A stretch of 64,000 nucleotides of DNA from Streptomyces canus (GTDB taxonomy: Bacteria > Actinomycetota > Actinomycetes > Streptomycetales > Streptomycetaceae): positions 143,790 to 207,789 of the forward strand of contig NZ_KQ948674.1 in assembly GCF_001514145.1 (NCBI RefSeq), written 5' to 3'. Below are positions 17,240 to 26,316 of this stretch, one piece after another (position 1 is the first letter of the stretch; each line of letters opens with the position of its first letter). A model generated the notes under the pieces. It had not been told where the DNA came from, did not search any database, and saw only the letters and a list, made by a program, of their open reading frames with translations. The translations under genes were made by a program, and so were the position numbers.

Positions 17240-17308
17240 GACGCCGACAGGTCTCCATCCTGTGTCCCCGCCTTTCGGCGGTGCTCTCTGCGGTTGAGCT
17301 ACAGCGTC
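17240..17308 (-). ncRNA. tRNA-like cloverleaf without an anticodon loop
   Basis: Read on the minus strand it folds with exact tRNA geometry. The acceptor stem has 7 bp (GACGCTG with CGGCGTC, one G-T pair), followed by linker TA. The D stem is GCTC/GAGC with a 9-base loop, followed by one base. The third stem is CCGCC/GGCGG closed by only GAAA instead of a 7-base anticodon loop. A 4-base variable region leads to the T stem ACAGG/CCTGT with a 7-base loop ATGGAGA, which is not the canonical TTCRANY. The base after the acceptor is A, with no encoded CCA, as in many actinobacterial tRNAs. It cannot decode a codon. It is the 3' part of a longer predicted RNA. A degenerate pseudo-tRNA is the alternative, but all stems are intact, which argues for selection. 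Confidence 0.6.
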
Positions 17309-17519
17309 CGCGGGTGCCGCGCCCCTTTCGAATAGGGGCGCGGCAGGCCTCCCCCCGCAAGGGGGAGGGGCAGGGACCCCGGCCGGGCTGTACGCGGAAT
17401 GCGTCTGTCACACAGCCCGGCCGGGAGTCGGTGGGGGAGGGGCCTGGCCGGAGCGAGGGGGGAGTCGCCCGGCCAGGAGCTTGGGTGGACGAGCTGCTCC
17501 CCGCCGTTCCAACACGTCC

Positions 17520-17548
17520 AGCGTACCCGATAAAAAAGAGTTATGCAA
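17520..17548 (-). promoter_or_regulatory. Island promoter, copy D
   Basis: On the minus strand: TTGCAT, 17 bases beginning AACTCTTTTTTATC, then TACGCT. Predicted to start the structured RNA near 17513. On the plus strand the same bases overlap a possible -10 box TATAGT (17549-17554) for the kinase gene, so the two transcripts may compete. Confidence 0.6.
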
Positions 17549-17632
17549 TATAGTTAGGGTGTGGGCTTGCGCGCCACCAACACGGTCACACATCCGGGGC
17601 GAGGTCGAAGATCTCCGGGATCTCCCCAGGCG

Positions 17633-18199
17633 ATGTCGGTGGCTACCGATAGCGTGATCGCTGTGATGGTGGGCACCGACGAAACGCGGCTGGTAGTACT
17701 ACGCGGCAACAGCGCCTCAGGGAAGAGCTCCGTCGCGGACGGCCTCCGCGGAAAATTCGGCCGTGGCCTGGCCCTCGTCGGTCAGGACAACCTCCGCCGG
17801 ATTGTGCTCCGCGAGCGGGACCGCCCCGGGGCGGCGAACATCGGCCTGATCGACCTGACGGCCCGCTACGCCTTGGACGCCGGATATCACGTCGTGGTTG
17901 AAGGCATCCTGTACGCCGACCGCTACGGCGACATGCTCGCCCGGCTGCGTGCCGACCACCGCGGCCCGACCCACAGCTACTACTTGCACGTGCCGTTCCG
18001 CGAAACCCTCGCCCGCCACGCCACCAAGCCGATCGCCAACGACGTCAACGAGGCACAGCTGCGCGACTGGTACCGGGAACTCGATCTGTTGCCCGGCGCA
18101 GTCGAGGCCATCATCGACGCCAACAGCAAGCTCGCCGAGACGGTCGAGCGCATCATGCTCGACACGGGCCTGGTCAGTCTTCCCCCACTCGAACCCTGA
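17633..18199 (+). CDS. P-loop kinase (AAA_33 / zeta-toxin-like)
   Basis: About 188 residues. The P-loop GNSASGKSS follows a beta strand (LVVLRG) near the N-terminus. LALVGQDNLRR and HVVVEGILYADRYGDML follow the pattern of small kinases such as AAA_33, chloramphenicol phosphotransferase or zeta toxin. A C-terminal helix region RDWYRELDLLPGAVEA matches the lid/arginine area. The phosphate acceptor is unknown. The ATG at 17633 is chosen by family length; a GTG at 17561 lies six bases after TATAGT and would give a leaderless mRNA with an extra Arg/Pro-rich leader, and 17666 is also possible. Divergent from the structured RNA, so a functional link is conceivable. Confidence 0.65.
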   Translation: MSVATDSVIAVMVGTDETRLVVLRGNSASGKSSVADGLRGKFGRGLALVGQDNLRRIVLRERDRPGAANIGLIDLTARYALDAGYHVVVEGILYADRYGDMLARLRADHRGPTHSYYLHVPFRETLARHATKPIANDVNEAQLRDWYRELDLLPGAVEAIIDANSKLAETVERIMLDTGLVSLPPLEP

Positions 18200-18293
18200 C
18201 CCGTCCGGCGCCCTGAAGCGGGCGAGTCGCTTGTGGCGGCACAGGGCCAGCGGAGGCCTGCCATCAGGTCCTGAGGGCAGGGATGTTCCCCGA

Positions 18294-21175
18294 TCACTCC
18301 AGGTCCTCCCATGTCCACCGGGGTGCAGGCGTCCCATCAGGCTCCCGCCCGAACCGATAGCGCTCCCGTCGGTCACCGGATGCGATGAACACTTCGAAGC
18401 GCCCCGCAGCGGTAAGCCGCTCGACCAGCGCGGCGGACTGCTTCCGCGCGCCGGTCTTCAGTAGTTCCCGCTGCAGGAGCGCGACGGCCCACATGGCCTC
18501 CAAGGAGGCGTGGGCGGCGGCGCGCTCTGCTAGCACGGCGGCCTGCTGGTGAGCCCCGGCCCGCTCCAGTGCTTTCAGCAGACGGGCTGCGACCCACGGG
18601 TCGGCCAGGGCGGTATCAGCGGTGTGCGCGGCGGCGCGCTTCGCCAGCGCAGCGGCCTGCTGACGGGCTTCAGCCTTGCGCAACTCCTCCAGCAGGTCGG
18701 CCACGCCGACCGGCTCATCGAGGGTGACGTGGACAGCGGGATCACGATCGAGTAGGACGGCGACTTGATCCTCCATCCCAGCCGTCAGCAGTACACCGAG
18801 CAGGCGGGCCACTGCCCGCGGATTCCCGAGGTCGGCAAGCGGGACGTGCTGTTCGGCCGATGCCAGGGCGTGCTCCTTCTCTCCGGCTCCGCGAAACGAC
18901 ATCAGCTGCATGGCCAATTGGGCCGGGTCACGAAGATCGGGTTCTGTCCGGGCGGAGGGTGGCTCGTTCACTCCAGCCTCAGACGAGGAGGCGGCTGAGG
19001 GTTGGAGGGCCGCGTAAGCATCGGCACGATTCGCCAGCACAGCGGCCTGCTCATGGGCACCAGCATCCTGGAGTTCCCTCAGCAGCCGCCTGACGGCCGA
19101 CGAATCGTAGAGCGCCATGTGAGAAGCGGCCCGTTTGGCCAGCGCGAGGGCCTGCTCGTCTGCCCCGGCTCTCAACAACGCATCCATCAGCTTGATCACT
19201 CCGATGGGAGGCCTGAAAGAGCACTGGGCAATGGCGCGTTCCGCCAGCGCGTCGATTTGCTCATGCGCAGCGGCCATCAGGAACTCCTCCACCAGCCAGT
19301 GCACGTTGTAGGGATAGTCGACGGCGACGTGGGATGCGGGGTCACGGCCCAGCAAGACAACGGTTTCGTCTTCCGCCCCGGCCTCCCGAAGCTCCTTTAG
19401 GAGTCGGCTTACAGCCACCGGATTGTCGAGGGTGCAGTCGGCGACGGCGCGCCGTGCCAGCGCGGCGGCCACCTGGTGTGCCCCGGCCGCCCGGAGCGCG
19501 CCGAGCAGTCTGGCTGCGTCCGACGGCTGGTGGAGGGCAATGTGGGCTGCCGCCCAGTTGGCAGCCTGGTCGTCACGTGGGTGGAGGGCGTGGAGCGCTT
19601 CGACCAGGCGGATGGCTGCCTGGGCGTCTCCCTGGGCGGTGGCGCGTTTGTACAGTTGCGCGGCATCGCGGTACAAGCCGCGGGTCCAGGCGGCGTAACC
19701 GAGTGCAGTCAGGTTGCCGCCGTGGGCATGGACGGCGGCCGCGGTCCAGAAATCGACGGGAGGGATCTGGTCGGCGCGAACCCGGCGGCCATGCTGGTCG
19801 AGATAGTCAGCAAGTTGGTATCGCGGTTCGTGCGCGGCCTGGATGGACTGTCCAGCAGCAGGCCGGGGAGCGGCGCGGGTCCGCTGGCCGCGAGAAGCCC
19901 TGGTTTTGACGGGGACGAAGATGCCGGGGATGCCTTTAGCCGGCGCGGTGCCATAGGCAAGGGCCGTCTGCAACCAGTCGTCGTGTGTCTGCGCCCACTC
20001 CGTGTCGGAGAGGTAGCTGGGCGCGGCTTCGGCCAGCCACGCCAGTGGGATGTGCGGTCCGGCGCCGAGGCGGCGGGCGTCCATCGCAGCGTGCACCAGA
20101 GCCCTGGTTGCCGGTGGCGCCGCCCGATAGCGGTCCATGAGGAACGGGACACCAGCCAGGTACTGCGTAATCTGACCGTCGCGGGCACATTCGGCGGCCT
20201 CCGCGAGTCGCGGGTCGGTGTCGGCTGCGTGAGCCACCGCGGCAAGGTCGGCGCTGGTGAACGCCTCCGGTACATCGATCTTGTGTCCGTCGAGTAGTTC
20301 AGCGGCCTGGGCATGCGCACCGCGGGTGGTCAGGGCGTCCCAGTGCGGTGACCAGAGGGTGGCCAGCACCAAGACCGGCGCACGCGCAGGGTCGTTCAGC
20401 AGGTTCCGCAAACCGGCGGCGACCTGTTCGCCACCCGAATCTGCCCCCAGGTAGTTCTGGGCCTCGTTCAGCCACACCACGGTGTGCGGGGCCACGTCGT
20501 CCAGTTCGGCCAAAACGGCGTCGGGGCGGGTGGGATAGATGGGATGCCACAGCCGCCATGCGCCCTTGACGGTGAGCGGTCGGACCGCTTCCCACAGCGC
20601 CCGGGTCTTGCCGGTGGAGGACCCGCCGACCAGCACCGCGATACCACTGCGCCCGCTCGCTGCGGCATCAACCACCGACCGCAGCGACGCGTCGAACTTC
20701 CGCTCGATATAGGCCGGTAGCACACCGAGCCGGTCACGGGCGGCACCAGTGTCGAGTGCCGGGTGGACCTCCAAGTCGTCTACGACGAGCTGACCGTCGA
20801 AGTCCCCGATCGGCCGACCCGCCCCCGGGCCATCCCTGTCTCGATCCACAGACGGCGAACTCGGGCGGCCATCTCCTGCTCGTCCGCAGCGGCTCGGCGG
20901 GCCAGGGCCACCATGACGGAGACCGCATCGGCCTGGTGGGGCGGCTGCACCGAATCGCAGATGATGCGGCGGACCGTATCCCTGCTCGGCGCCCCCGGCA
21001 GATCGTCGTCGGCTGCGACGGTCGCAGCGATCTCGTCCAGGCTCGGGGCACCTGCCGCGAGATACATCTCGTAGAGCAGACCCTTCAACTCCCGCAGCGG
21101 ACGCGGCCATCCCACCCGCGCTCGATCGAGCGGCCGCGGCCGTCTGGCTGGCCCCTTCCCCGTGTCGCGACTCAT
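18294..21175 (-). pseudogene. HTH-STAND-helical repeat protein, frameshifted
   Basis: From ATG 21175 the first 115 codons encode the N-terminal helix-turn-helix typical of a Streptomyces STAND family (LRELKGLLYEMYLAAGAPSL, then IAATVAADDDLPGAPSRDTV). Near 20820-20835, in a G-rich run, the frame shifts to that of the main part (GRPIGDFDGQLVVDDLEVHP). The latter holds a P-loop (VGGSSTGKTRALWE), a Walker B-like VVWLNEA, and about 500 residues of helical repeats of roughly 45 residues with the signature AGAHEQAAVLA. A single extra G repairs the frame. Repeats of this type act as sensors in STAND proteins. Other members are complete, so this is either a recent mutation or a sequencing error. Confidence 0.7.
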
Positions 21176-21267
21176 CGCACCATCATGTCCCGCGTCGGAC
21201 CACAGCAGAGCATGAACAGGCTCAACGCCCTGACCAGGCGGAGTGTTTGTCGCAACTGAGAGTCGCC

Positions 21268-21699
21268 CTACGGGCCGGCCGCGAACGCCGCGTACTCCTC
21301 CCACTCCGCCGGGGCGTGGCCGGGGTGCGCCCGCTCGTACGCGGCCAGGCGCGGATGCCACACGGACAGGACCGGGCGAAGGCCACGGGTGAGGATGGCC
21401 ATGGCCAGCCAGTGGACGGGCAGCCCATCCGCCGGGGGCGGTGGGTCGGCCGTCGGCTGGTCCCGGTACATGGCGAAGAGGGCGTAGAGGGAGTTGAGGG
21501 TGTTCCGCGGCGTACCGCCGCCGTCAGCGTCGAGCCGTCGCCCGATGCGTGGTGCCGCCTGGAAGAACATCCGGGTCGCGGCCTCCCGGGCCCTCGCGTC
21601 CGACGTGATCGTGAATTCGCCCTCAGGAAGCGTGACATGGGTTCGGCGCACGTGTGGGTGTCTCACCGCGCGAACGTACCAACCGGCTCGGTGGGACAT
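21268..21699 (-). CDS. Hypothetical protein of a Streptomyces family, 143 aa
   Basis: Contains REAATRMFFQAAPRIGRRLD, NTLNSLYALFAMYRD and ILTRGLRPVLSVWHPRLAAY, a pattern I recognise as a frequent Streptomyces protein of unknown function. The start is uncertain (21699 preferred; in-frame codons up to 21879 are possible). Lies 92 bases upstream of the STAND gene on the same strand. Confidence 0.5.
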   Translation of the reverse strand: MSHRAGWYVRAVRHPHVRRTHVTLPEGEFTITSDARAREAATRMFFQAAPRIGRRLDADGGGTPRNTLNSLYALFAMYRDQPTADPPPPADGLPVHWLAMAILTRGLRPVLSVWHPRLAAYERAHPGHAPAEWEEYAAFAAGP

Positions 21700-21977
21700 C
21701 GACGAAAGGTGTCCGCTGGGTGGCTCGACATCCGGGGATGCTCCGCCCGCCCTCAAGGACATCTGTGAGACTCGCGGTTGAGCGGGAAGTGACGTACCGG
21801 CGCTTCGCCGACGCTCACAGGGCCTGCTCCAGGACACCGGGGCAACCTTCCGCTCCCGGGGCGGAGCCCCGCGCCGCACCGAGCCCCGACTCGCGGGCCC
21901 GGGCGTGCGGTGGAGGCATGGCGAGGTGGGAGCCGAGCTACTTCCAGGCGGAGGACATCGCGGTCCGGCGCCTGACC

Positions 21978-22851
21978 TAAAGCGTGTTGCAGAAGGCTGC
22001 GATCAGGGCATTTCCCTTGTATGCGTGGGGTGTTGAGGGCTGATTCGTTGTGGGTGGAGACGTTCACGGGGTTGCGGATGAAGCAGTTCGAGCGGTTGCT
22101 GAAGGTGGTGCGGGAGCGGGGTGGCGACGGGCCGCGGCTCGGTCGCCCGTGGTGTCTGCCGCTCGCCGACCGGGTGCTGGTGGTAGCGGTCTACTACCGG
22201 ACGAACCTGACCATGCGCCAGCTCGCGCCACTGTTCTCAGTCTCGCCGGCGACGGTGTGCAGGGTGATCCAGCGGCTCGGGCCCCTCCTCGCGCTCGAGC
22301 CGGTCTCCCGTCCGGTCGATGCCGCGGACCGGCTGTGGATCGTGGACGGCACGCTTGTCCCGGTCCGTGACCGCACGGTCGGTGCGTCGAGCCGCAACTA
22401 CCGGTTCTCCGCGAACGTGCAGGTCATCATCGATGCTGACACGCGCCTGGTCGTGGCCACCGCCCGTCCGGCCCCGGGCAACAAGGCCGACGCCCACGTG
22501 TGGCGCAACTCCGGCCTGCCGCAGCAGTGCCAGGGCATCACCGTGCTCGGCGACGGCGCCTACATCAACACCGGCCTGGTCGTCCCGCACCGCAAACGAC
22601 CCGGCCGGCCCCTGCTGGCCGGCGAAGAAGCCGACAACGCGGAACATCGCCGGGTCCGTGCGCGGGTCGAGCATGCGATCGGCCGACTGAAGAACTACAA
22701 GATCCTCCGCGACTGCCGACAGCACGGCGACGGCCTCCACCACGCGGTCCAGGCCGTCGCCCACATGCACAACCTCGTCCTCGCCTCGTGATCAGAACAG
22801 CCGTGACCGGGCTTTGACCTGAAAAGTCACGGCCATCTGCAACACGCTTTA
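21978..22851 (+). mobile_element. IS5-family element 1
   Basis: 874 bp, bounded by inverted repeats that read AAAGCGTGTTGCAGA followed by A/T-GGC at both ends. Flanking TA suggests a TA target duplication. The right end touches the next IS. Confidence 0.8.
22021..22791 (+). CDS. IS5-family transposase (DDE_Tnp_4 type)
   Basis: 256 residues. A helix-turn-helix (MRQLAPLFSVSPATVCRVIQ) is followed by a DDE domain: IVDGTLVPV (first Asp), LGDGAYINTG (second Asp) and the C-terminal RVRARVEHAIGRLKNYK (Glu). Length and order are normal for this group and no damage is visible, so the element may still be active. Confidence 0.85.
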   Translation: MRGVLRADSLWVETFTGLRMKQFERLLKVVRERGGDGPRLGRPWCLPLADRVLVVAVYYRTNLTMRQLAPLFSVSPATVCRVIQRLGPLLALEPVSRPVDAADRLWIVDGTLVPVRDRTVGASSRNYRFSANVQVIIDADTRLVVATARPAPGNKADAHVWRNSGLPQQCQGITVLGDGAYINTGLVVPHRKRPGRPLLAGEEADNAEHRRVRARVEHAIGRLKNYKILRDCRQHGDGLHHAVQAVAHMHNLVLAS

Positions 22852-23792
22852 GGGTGCGTTTCGAAAGTGCTGGTCACAGCCACTCGTTGATGGCTGCGAC
22901 CAGCACGGTCGCTTCGTAGCGGACGGCGAGCTTGTCGTATCTCGTGGCGACCGCACGGTGCCGTTTCAGGCGGTTGATTCCGCACTCCACCGCGTGGCGC
23001 TGCTTGTAGTCGTCCTTGTCGAACTTCGGTGGCCGGCCGCCGTGGGAACCGCGTTTCTTTCGGTTGGCGATCTGGTCGCGCTTCTCCGGGATCGTGCAGC
23101 GGATGCCACGTTTGCGCAGGTAGTCGCGGTTCGCGCGGGAGCCGTACGCCTTGTCGGCACGGACCTTGTCCGGCCGGGTGCGCGGGCGGCCCGGCCCGAG
23201 CCGGGGCACCCGGATACGACCCAGGACCACCCGGAACTGCGGCGAGTCGCCGCGCTGTCCGGCCGTGATGACCAGTGACATCGGCTTCTGGGCCTGCTCG
23301 ACCGCCAGGTGAAGCTTGGTGGTCAGCCCGCCCCGGGAACGTCCGAGCCCGTGATCGTCGGGCTCGGTGAACACACCACCTGGCGGCTCGATCTGCAGAT
23401 CCCCTTTTTGCGGGCACCTGCCGCATGCTGGTGGGCACGGGCGATGGTCGAGTCCACCGAGACGTCCCAGGTGATCAGCCCCTCGGCGTCGGCCTGTGCC
23501 TGCAGCTGTTCGAAGATGCGGTGCCAGGTGCCGTCCCGCTGCCAGCGCCGGAACAGGCCGTAGACCGTCTCCCACGGACCGTACCGCTCAGGCACGTCCC
23601 GACAGGGAGCACCGGCGCGGGTGCGCCAGCGTATGCCGTCTATCAACTGCCGCTTGGTGTGCACCGGTGGCCGTCCAGGCTTCTTGCCGACCGGGAGCAA
23701 GGGCTCCAGCTTCGCCCACTGTGCATTCGTCAGATCATGCCGCCCCACGAAGTGGATCTTGACACATCAAGATCCACTTCTGAAACGCACCC
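22852..23792 (-). mobile_element. IS5-family element 2
   Basis: 941 bp with ends GGGTGCGTTTC and its complement, flanked by TA (22850-22851 and 23793-23794). The left TA is also the last two bases of IS element 1, so this element most likely inserted at the TA at that end. Confidence 0.8.
22874..23748 (-). CDS. IS5-family transposase in two frames
   Basis: OrfA (23323-23748) has the N-terminal domain starting MGRHDLTNAQWAKLEPLLPV and includes DVSVDSTIARAHQHA (first catalytic Asp). OrfB (22874-23575 frame) carries SRGGLTTKLHLAVE, DKAYGSRANRDYLRK and VECGINRLKRHRAVATRYDK. The frames meet at AAAAAGGGG (23404-23412), a classic slippery run, so a -1 programmed frameshift makes the full protein, as known for this IS5 subgroup. 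Not counted as damage. Confidence 0.85.
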
Positions 23793-23950
23793 TAGCAGCT
23801 GTGGTCCCCGTCCGATGACTGCCCGCAGCCGGGACAGTCCACCGGCGCCGCCTCCGCAGTCCGCACCGTAATCCTGACCAGGTCCTCGCTCCCGCCCGGT
23901 GCCGGTAGCGCGGTGCCCGGCATGCACATGAACTCAGGTGTACGCCGACA

Positions 23951-25132
23951 TCAGTCAGTGATGACGGTTACTGGCAGCGAATCCAGGCCACGCAGGATGT
24001 TGTTGAAGTGGCGGACCGGCTCGCCGGCCTCGATGTGGGACACGCTGCGCAGCAGCGCCCGCAGGATCGCCTCGCCCTCCAGGCGGGCCAGCGCCTGCCC
24101 CGCGCAGCCGTGCAGGCCGTAGCCGAAGCCGAGGTGGTCGAGGTTGTCACGGGTGATGTCGAAGCGGTCGGCGTCCGCCCATTTACGTTCGTCGCGGTTG
24201 GCGGATCCGTAGAGAACCGCCAACCGGGCACCGGCCGGCACGGTGACGTCTCCGACGGACCAGTCGACACGTGCCGTCCGTCCGAACACCTGGACCGATG
24301 ACTCGTAGCGCACCACCTCCCGGAACGCCTGGGGGACCAGGGACGGGGCCGCTCGCAGCGCGTCCCACTGGTCGGGGTGCTGAGCCATCAGCCAGACGGT
24401 GTGGCCGATCGCGTGCACCGTGGTGTCCATCCCTGCCGTGACGTAGGTCATGACCAGCCATGGAGCGACGGCCTCCGGGATCTCCCCGGCGTCGACGGCG
24501 TCGTACACCGCCCTGCCCATGCTGCCCTCGGTCAGCGCCGCACGCGTCGCACCGGCCATCACGTACTCGGCCAGCTCGGGCAGCCGCGGGAACGACGCCT
24601 GAGTCCGGGCGTTGTCGGGTCCGAAGCAGTTGAAGTTCGCGTCGAGAAGGGGAAGCAACCGCTCGCGCCCCTCGTGCGGCAGACCGATCAGATCGCCGAC
24701 GACCTCGACGGGGAACCAGCGCGCGAGATCGGTCACCGCGTCGAAGGAGCCCTTCGCGACGAGGCGGTCGACCAGGAGTTCCGCACGCCGGGTGATGTCG
24801 GGTGCCAGATCGCGCAGCGCGCGAGGAGCCAGGCGGGCGGACAGAACACCTCGCAACTGGTCGTGCAGCGGCGGGTCCGCGCGCAGGATCCCGTCCCCGA
24901 TGTAGTGGTTGAACTGTTCGTTCAGCGCGACGTCGGCGGACGAGAAGGCTTCCCAGTCGCCGAGCACGCGGCGTGCCTCCTCATAGCGTGCGACGGCGAA
25001 GACATCGGAGTGTTCCAGGTAGACCACCGGTCCCGCATCACGGAGTGCACGGTAGACCGGGTAGGGATCGGCCATGACCTCCTCGGAGAAGATGTCGGCG
25101 TCCGACCGGGGGGAATTGACAGGGGAGGGCAC
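23951..25132 (-). CDS. Cytochrome P450
   Basis: 393 residues from the GTG at 25132, which has GAAGGAGG upstream. The family marks are present: the oxygen-binding helix AGMDTTV, the ExxR (FREVVRYES) and the haem loop FGYGLHGCAGQ with Cys near residue 343. A bacterial class I P450, it takes electrons from the ferredoxin and reductase encoded just upstream. With the surrounding ring-cleavage genes, an aromatic demethylation or hydroxylation is likely (some CYP199-type enzymes demethylate methoxybenzoates), but the substrate is not readable. Twelve bases separate it from the reductase stop. Confidence 0.9.
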   Translation of the reverse strand: MPSPVNSPRSDADIFSEEVMADPYPVYRALRDAGPVVYLEHSDVFAVARYEEARRVLGDWEAFSSADVALNEQFNHYIGDGILRADPPLHDQLRGVLSARLAPRALRDLAPDITRRAELLVDRLVAKGSFDAVTDLARWFPVEVVGDLIGLPHEGRERLLPLLDANFNCFGPDNARTQASFPRLPELAEYVMAGATRAALTEGSMGRAVYDAVDAGEIPEAVAPWLVMTYVTAGMDTTVHAIGHTVWLMAQHPDQWDALRAAPSLVPQAFREVVRYESSVQVFGRTARVDWSVGDVTVPAGARLAVLYGSANRDERKWADADRFDITRDNLDHLGFGYGLHGCAGQALARLEGEAILRALLRSVSHIEAGEPVRHFNNILRGLDSLPVTVITD

Positions 25133-25143
25133 TGCGGCCTCCT

Positions 25144-26316
25144 TCAGTGAGCCAGCACCTGCTGGGCGAGTTTGGCGAGTCTGGGCGCCGACATGGGGTA
25201 GTTCACCGCGGCCGCCGTGTCGTAGCCGCGCTCCTGCCCGGCGGCGCGCCAGGCGAGGAGGACACGCCGGTCGGCGAGGGATCCGTCGATCACCGTGGGC
25301 TCCCCGACGGGAGGCAGGTGACCGGTCAGCCGGACCTTCAGGCCGAACGCCTCGGTCCAGAAGAACGGTGGAGTGGTGGCGGCTGCCGCGCCGGCCGGCT
25401 CCCGTCCGAGCAGGGTGGCGGCGGCGGTCCTGGCTTGTGACAGCGCGTTCGACCAGTGCGGGCTGCGCACACAGCGCCCGTCGGCACGGCGGACGGAGAC
25501 TACGTCCCCGGCAGCGACGATGCCGGGAGCGACACGGCACTCGTCATCGACCACGACTCCGCCGTCGAGACGTATACCGCTGCCGTGCAGCCATTCCGTG
25601 TTGGGTATGTCGCCCACGGCGGTGACGACGATGTCGGCTTCCGCGAGCAGTGTGCCGTCGGCCGACAGCAGCCGGTCGGGGGTGCCGTCCTTGAAGCCGA
25701 CCGTGACGCCCCCGGGAACGACACGAATCCGTGCCCCCTGCTCTGCGGCCGCGTCCAGCACCATGCCGGACAGCAGGGAGCCGAGACGGCCGGCCAGCGG
25801 ACTGACCCCGTCGACAACGGTGACGGACTTGCCGAGGCTCGCGGCCGAGGAGGCGACCTCCATGCCCAGGAAGCCGCCACCTGCCACCACGACTTCCTGC
25901 GCTCCGTCCAGCCGCTGCCGCAGGCCGATGGCGTCGTCCAGGGTGCGCACAGTGAGCTCGCTGTCCGCGCCCGCGGTGGTCAGACGCCGGGCGCGGGCGC
26001 CGGTGGCGATGACCAGGCCGTCGTAGTGCAGGCTTTCGCCACCTGCCAGTTCGACGACGTTGCGCGAGCGGTCGAGGCCGACCGCGGCGACACCACGGAG
26101 CATCGAGACGTCGTCGAGGACGGGCAGGAAGACGCTGTCGTCGGGTGCGGCACCGACCAGTACATCCTTCGACAACGGCGGTCGCGTGTAGGGCCGGTGG
26201 GTCTCGTCGCCGAGCAGAGTGATCTCACCGTCGAAGCCGAAGCCGCGCAGCGCGGCGGCGCAGGCGCACCCGGCCTGCGACGCCCCGACGACGACGATGT
26301 GGCGCCGAGCGGTCAT
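25144..26316 (-). CDS. FAD-dependent ferredoxin reductase
   Basis: 390 residues. The N-terminal FAD motif is HIVVVGASQAGCACAAALRG; the second dinucleotide motif is EVVVAGGGFLGMEVASSAAS; ADIVVTAVGDIPNTEWL precedes the second FAD motif VAAGDVVSV. This is the putidaredoxin-reductase type that feeds P450s. Its ATG overlaps the ferredoxin stop (ATGA), so the three genes are coupled. Confidence 0.9.
   Translation of the reverse strand: MTARRHIVVVGASQAGCACAAALRGFGFDGEITLLGDETHRPYTRPPLSKDVLVGAAPDDSVFLPVLDDVSMLRGVAAVGLDRSRNVVELAGGESLHYDGLVIATGARARRLTTAGADSELTVRTLDDAIGLRQRLDGAQEVVVAGGGFLGMEVASSAASLGKSVTVVDGVSPLAGRLGSLLSGMVLDAAAEQGARIRVVPGGVTVGFKDGTPDRLLSADGTLLAEADIVVTAVGDIPNTEWLHGSGIRLDGGVVVDDECRVAPGIVAAGDVVSVRRADGRCVRSPHWSNALSQARTAAATLLGREPAGAAAATTPPFFWTEAFGLKVRLTGHLPPVGEPTVIDGSLADRRVLLAWRAAGQERGYDTAAAVNYPMSAPRLAKLAQQVLAH

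Larger units (their letters stand above)
17203..17513 (-). ncRNA. Structured non-coding RNA, about 310 nt
   Basis: Bounded by promoter copy D and the 17203-17234 terminator. Going 5' to 3' it contains four hairpins: a 9-bp stem (17443-17451/17469-17477), a 14-bp stem (17378-17391/17412-17425), a C/G-rich stem with a 4-base loop (17352-17356/17361-17365) and a perfect 11-bp stem with a 7-base loop (17316-17326/17334-17344). Then come the tRNA-like domain and the terminator. Minus-strand ORFs here are Arg/Pro-rich and unconvincing. No known RNA family was recognised. Function is unknown; the shared promoter ties it to the small-gene operons of this island. Confidence 0.55.

Noticed and set aside
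17240..17308. Ordinary tRNA gene
   Set aside because: No 7-base anticodon loop and no canonical T loop; it cannot act in decoding, so it is reported as tRNA-like.
16980..17411. 143-codon ORF on the minus strand inside the RNA locus
   Set aside because: Arg/Pro-rich with no start signal, and it runs across the tRNA-like fold and the terminator stem.
18200..18293. Terminator between the kinase and STAND genes
   Set aside because: Only a weak GCCTGCC/GGGCAGG pairing with a long loop; not convincing.
18765..19909. Plus-strand ORFs opposite the STAND repeats
   Set aside because: Periodic composition mirrors the repeat units of the real minus-strand gene.
23404..23412. Frameshift as damage in the IS5 transposase
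   Set aside because: The A5G4 slippery run and the two-ORF layout are the normal programmed frameshift of this IS group.
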